NCBI RefSeq assembly: GCF_002455975.1
Contig: NZ_DKLM01000072.1
Span: 19,034 to 26,144 of the forward strand
Reading direction: 5' to 3'
DNA: 7,111 bases
Source: Clostridium sp. UBA6640
GTDB taxonomy: Bacteria > Bacillota > Clostridia > Clostridiales > Clostridiaceae
In this document: in pieces, positions 5,027 to 7,111 of the stretch
Numbering within the stretch: the stretch's first letter is position 1
Layout of the letters: every line of letters begins with the position of its first letter
Position numbers and translations under genes: made by a program
Notes under the pieces: generated by a model
Told to the model about the DNA's origin: nothing
Seen by the model: only the letters and a program-made list of their open reading frames with translations
Database searches by the model: none

Positions 5027-6382
5027 CTAGAAAATTATATGAGCTACTAAAACAATTATAGGCAAGGTTATTAGAGTACGTTGAATAAATATTATAAACA
5101 ACTCCTTAATTGAAACCGGAATTTTTGAACCTATTAATAACCCTCCAACCTCTGACATATATATAAGCTGTGTTACAGAAACAGCGGCTATAACAAATCT
5201 GGTTAACTCACTTTCGATGGTACTTCCTATAATTGATGGTAAAAACATATCTGCGAAGCCAACTATAAAGGTTTGGGAGGCTGCTAATGCTTCAGGTACT
5301 TGCAGTAATTTTAGTATTGGGTAAAATGGCATTCCTAAAAATTTAAATACAGGGGTAAATTCAGCTACAATTAATGCCAATGTTCCAATTGCCATAACAA
5401 TTGGAATAACCCCTAACCACATATCTAAAACATTTTTTACACCTTCCAATAAGAAATCTTTAATACTGGTATTCTTTTCTGCTCTTTCAAGAGCTTGATG
5501 AAATCCCCACTTTGTTCTAGTAAACCCCTCCGGAATTACTTCTCCAGCATCTTTAGGTTCAACATAATAGGTATCTTCTTTTCTTGATAGAGGTGGTATT
5601 CTTGGAGATATAATTGCTGCAAGAACTCCTGCTAAACAAATTGTTAGATAATATGGAACAAAATATTGCTCTAGCTGTACTGTTTGGAGTACAACAAGAC
5701 TAAAGGTAATTGAAACTGCTGAGAAGGTAGTACCTATTACTGCTGCTTCACGTTTTGTATAATATCCCTCTTCATATTGTTTACTTGTTAATAAAACTCC
5801 TATTGTTCCATCACCAAGCCAAGAAGTGATACAATCTATTGAAGATCGGCCTGGTAATTTGAATACAGGTCTCATAATTTTGGTTAATAATGTTCCGAAA
5901 AATTCCAATAGCCCAAAGTTTAAAAGTAGTGGCAAAAGCATACCTGCAAAAAGAAAAACTGCGAATAAAACTGGTAATAAACCTGTTAAAAGCATTCCTC
6001 CTGTATCATCTGACCAAATCCATTGAGGTCCTACTTGAAATAACGCTAAAATTACAAATACCATACCAATAACTCTTGCACATAACCACAGTGGAGTTAT
6101 ATTAAATAATGAGTTTAAATATTTATTCTCTATTACAAATCTAGGCTTTACTATTTTAGTAATTATGGTACATATAGTGCTTATACATATTATTGTAGCT
6201 GTAATTGCTGGTAAATTTTCTTCTAAGATAGTAATTATCGAATTAGATAGTAGTGCAACTGGAATTGTTATCTCGCCATTAAAAGGAATTGGTATCATAA
6301 ATAATACTACACCTATTAATGAAGGAATAATAAATCGTAATACCCTTGATGCTGTTTGAGGTTTTTTCTTTAAATCAATCAT
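5027..6382 (-). CDS. yjiH: YjiH-family membrane protein with nucleoside-recognition Gate domains
   Basis: A 451-residue integral membrane protein with about ten hydrophobic segments (for example 16-32, 58-77, 100-115, 130-155, 217-233, 240-258, 320-341, 396-415 and 425-449). It matches the YjiH/COG3314 type, which carries the Gate domain shared with nucleoside transporters and FeoB; the transported substrate is not established. Two related parts stand out: PGRSSIDCITSWLGDGTIGVL (177-197) with the following segment, and ASQTFIVGFADMFLPSIIG (368-386) leading to VTQLIYMSEVGGLLIGS, which look like two Gate half-repeats. The start chosen is the ATG at 6382, because AAGGAGGA lies 4 nt upstream. The in-frame ATG at 6436, which would add 18 residues, lacks a site and overlaps the predicted promoter. 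Transcription appears monocistronic, with its own terminator. Confidence 0.88.
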   Translation of the reverse strand: MIDLKKKPQTASRVLRFIIPSLIGVVLFMIPIPFNGEITIPVALLSNSIITILEENLPAITATIICISTICTIITKIVKPRFVIENKYLNSLFNITPLWLCARVIGMVFVILALFQVGPQWIWSDDTGGMLLTGLLPVLFAVFLFAGMLLPLLLNFGLLEFFGTLLTKIMRPVFKLPGRSSIDCITSWLGDGTIGVLLTSKQYEEGYYTKREAAVIGTTFSAVSITFSLVVLQTVQLEQYFVPYYLTICLAGVLAAIISPRIPPLSRKEDTYYVEPKDAGEVIPEGFTRTKWGFHQALERAEKNTSIKDFLLEGVKNVLDMWLGVIPIVMAIGTLALIVAEFTPVFKFLGMPFYPILKLLQVPEALAASQTFIVGFADMFLPSIIGSTIESELTRFVIAAVSVTQLIYMSEVGGLLIGSKIPVSIKELFIIFIQRTLITLPIIVLVAHIIF

Positions 6383-6416
6383 ATTTTCCTCCTTATTTTC
6401 CAGAATATTCAATCTC

Positions 6417-6446
6417 TTTATATAATGGTAATACATAAATTGCCAA
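6417..6446 (-). promoter_or_regulatory. yjiH promoter
   Basis: On the - strand, TTGGCA (6446-6441) matches the -35 box at 5 of 6 positions. It is followed by TATATA (6424-6419) at 16 bp or TATAAA (6422-6417) at 18 bp. Transcription would start near 6410, giving a leader of about 28 nt before the ATG at 6382 and ruling out the longer reading frame from 6436. Confidence 0.5.
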
Positions 6447-6678
6447 CAACCAACCCTTATTCGTTAATTTATTTTTTATGTTTCTATGAATTAATCTCTA
6501 AAAGTTTATAAAGTTGTTACATTTCATAATCTGTATAATCAAATCAACTGTAATATTATGCAACTTATCTGGTAATTATTCATAACATATAAGCAATATA
6601 ATATGACTATGAATTAAGGGCATACTACCCAAAGCACACCCTATTTAAACCTACAGTTAAGATAATATCCATACAACT

Positions 6679-6721
6679 TTTTTTATTTTACAATAATAGT
6701 AAGCTACTGTAAAATAAAAAA
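6679..6721. repeat. Perfect 14-bp AT inverted repeat downstream of the small gene
   Basis: 6679-6692 (TTTTTTATTTTACA) is the exact reverse complement of 6708-6721, with a 15-nt loop that can add TAG/CTA pairs (6697-6699 with 6704-6706). On the - strand it lies 53 bp beyond the stop of the small gene at 6774. The 3' arm ends in A rather than U, so it is not a standard intrinsic terminator; it may protect an RNA end or be a relic of a repeat. A 5-bp hairpin (6760-6773, TTACA/TGTAA) sits directly at the stop codon. Confidence 0.5.
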
Positions 6722-6773
6722 TTTATATAAATATATTCTTTTCTCTATTAACTTATTATTTACAGTTATGTAA

Positions 6774-7031
6774 TCATATTTTAAATAATATCCACTTACA
6801 ACTGTTTAGGTCATATTTAATCTCATAAATCTTTTCCCTATTATTAATATTACTTTGGCACCTAAATATTATCATTAGATTTCCTGCTAGCTTCTCTTTT
6901 TCCCTATATATCACTTTATTTATTTTTACTACTTCTGTAGTTTCATTGACAACTCTAAATTTTACAGGATGTATTTCCCCGTCACTATCAAACCATGCAA
7001 CCATATCAATAGGTTGTGCTACCACCTTCAT
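6774..7031 (-). CDS. Small conserved protein of unknown function
   Basis: An 85-residue protein with no signal peptide or membrane segment. It is rich in alternating hydrophobic and charged residues (PVKFRVVNETTEVVKI at 23-38, LMIIFRCQS at 52-60, KIYEIKYDLNSCKWILFKI at 67-85), which suggests a small beta-sheet fold. It looks like a short conserved clostridial protein I have seen only as hypothetical, starting MKVVAQPI and ending CKWxLFKI; that is recollection, not a search. Cysteines are C58 and C79. The ATG at 7031 is chosen because AAGGAG (7045-7040) lies 8 nt upstream; a GTG at 7040 overlaps that site and is unlikely. A weak promoter may lie upstream (TATACT at 7078-7073). I do not assign a function. 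Confidence 0.75.
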   Translation of the reverse strand: MKVVAQPIDMVAWFDSDGEIHPVKFRVVNETTEVVKINKVIYREKEKLAGNLMIIFRCQSNINNREKIYEIKYDLNSCKWILFKI

Positions 7032-7111
7032 ATAAAACACTCCTTATAAATTATTTTTTTGAAGATGCCTTAAGTATATGGTTCCACAATAAAAATTTAA
7101 CTTATACATGA

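Larger units (their letters stand above)
6383..6773. other. Intergenic region between the small gene and yjiH
   Basis: About 390 bp without a gene. It carries the yjiH promoter and ribosome binding site at its left end and the 14-bp inverted repeat at 6679-6721 at its right end. I looked for a second purine aptamer or other riboswitch core on the - strand and saw none. The centre is plain AT-rich sequence. Confidence 0.5.

Noticed and set aside
5826..6359. Three short + strand open frames (5826-6026, 5890-6072, 6165-6359)
   Set aside because: All are antisense to the well-supported membrane protein gene and show no recognisable protein features.
6383..6436. An 18-residue N-terminal extension of the YjiH-type protein
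   Set aside because: The upstream ATG has no ribosome binding site and overlaps the predicted promoter, whereas the ATG at 6382 has a near-perfect AAGGAGGA.
6500..6680. A riboswitch or attenuator leader for yjiH
   Set aside because: No conserved aptamer core or terminator was found; the only G+C hairpin (GGGTA/TGCCC near 6619-6631) has five pairs and lies upstream of the predicted transcription start.

Overview
The window is about 27% G+C. It carries strong AAGGAGG-type ribosome binding sites, T-tailed hairpins and short intergenic AT tracts, and its protein sequences are of clostridial type. It most likely comes from the chromosome of a Clostridium sensu lato species. I cannot fix the species from sequence alone. 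There are seven credible protein genes. Two are on the + strand (a phosphodiesterase and bioY) and five are on the - strand (reading leftward from the right edge: a small conserved protein, a YjiH-type membrane protein, xpt, an HD-domain protein and birA). No tRNA, rRNA, CRISPR array or transposase gene was seen.

Layout. 1-156 holds a compact repeat element, an inverted-repeat pair enclosing three perfect hairpins. 157-536 is non-coding and contains a further long hairpin and a weak promoter. 537-1028 encodes a YfcE/MJ0936-type metallophosphoesterase. 1029-1141 is a dense control region for bioY (1142-1696): a sigma-A-like promoter with a strong BirA operator over the start of transcription and a second, weaker operator over the -35 box. 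1697-2007 separates the convergent bioY and birA and holds a second, 116-bp inverted-repeat element. 2008-3653 is an HD-protein/birA operon on the - strand. 3958-4533 is xpt, with its own promoter and a guanine-class purine riboswitch in the leader (4552-4784). 5027-6382 is a YjiH-family (Gate-domain) membrane protein with its own promoter and a strong terminator. 6774-7031 is a small uncharacterised protein.

How it works together. The left half is a biotin module. BirA here has an N-terminal winged helix, so it should be both the biotin-protein ligase and the biotin-responsive repressor. Its predicted operator lies at the promoter of the neighbouring biotin transporter gene bioY, so sensor and target sit about 300 bp apart. 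The right half has a purine-salvage theme: xpt is controlled by a guanine riboswitch with a terminator platform, and the upstream yjiH belongs to a family annotated with a nucleoside-recognition Gate domain. That link is only by family name and neighbourhood.

No clearly new system is evident. The least explained items are the two hairpin-rich repeat elements built from seven-base units, the tandem operator arrangement at bioY, the stand-alone CCA-enzyme-like HD domain beside birA, and a loop in the xpt riboswitch that mimics one arm of the downstream terminator.
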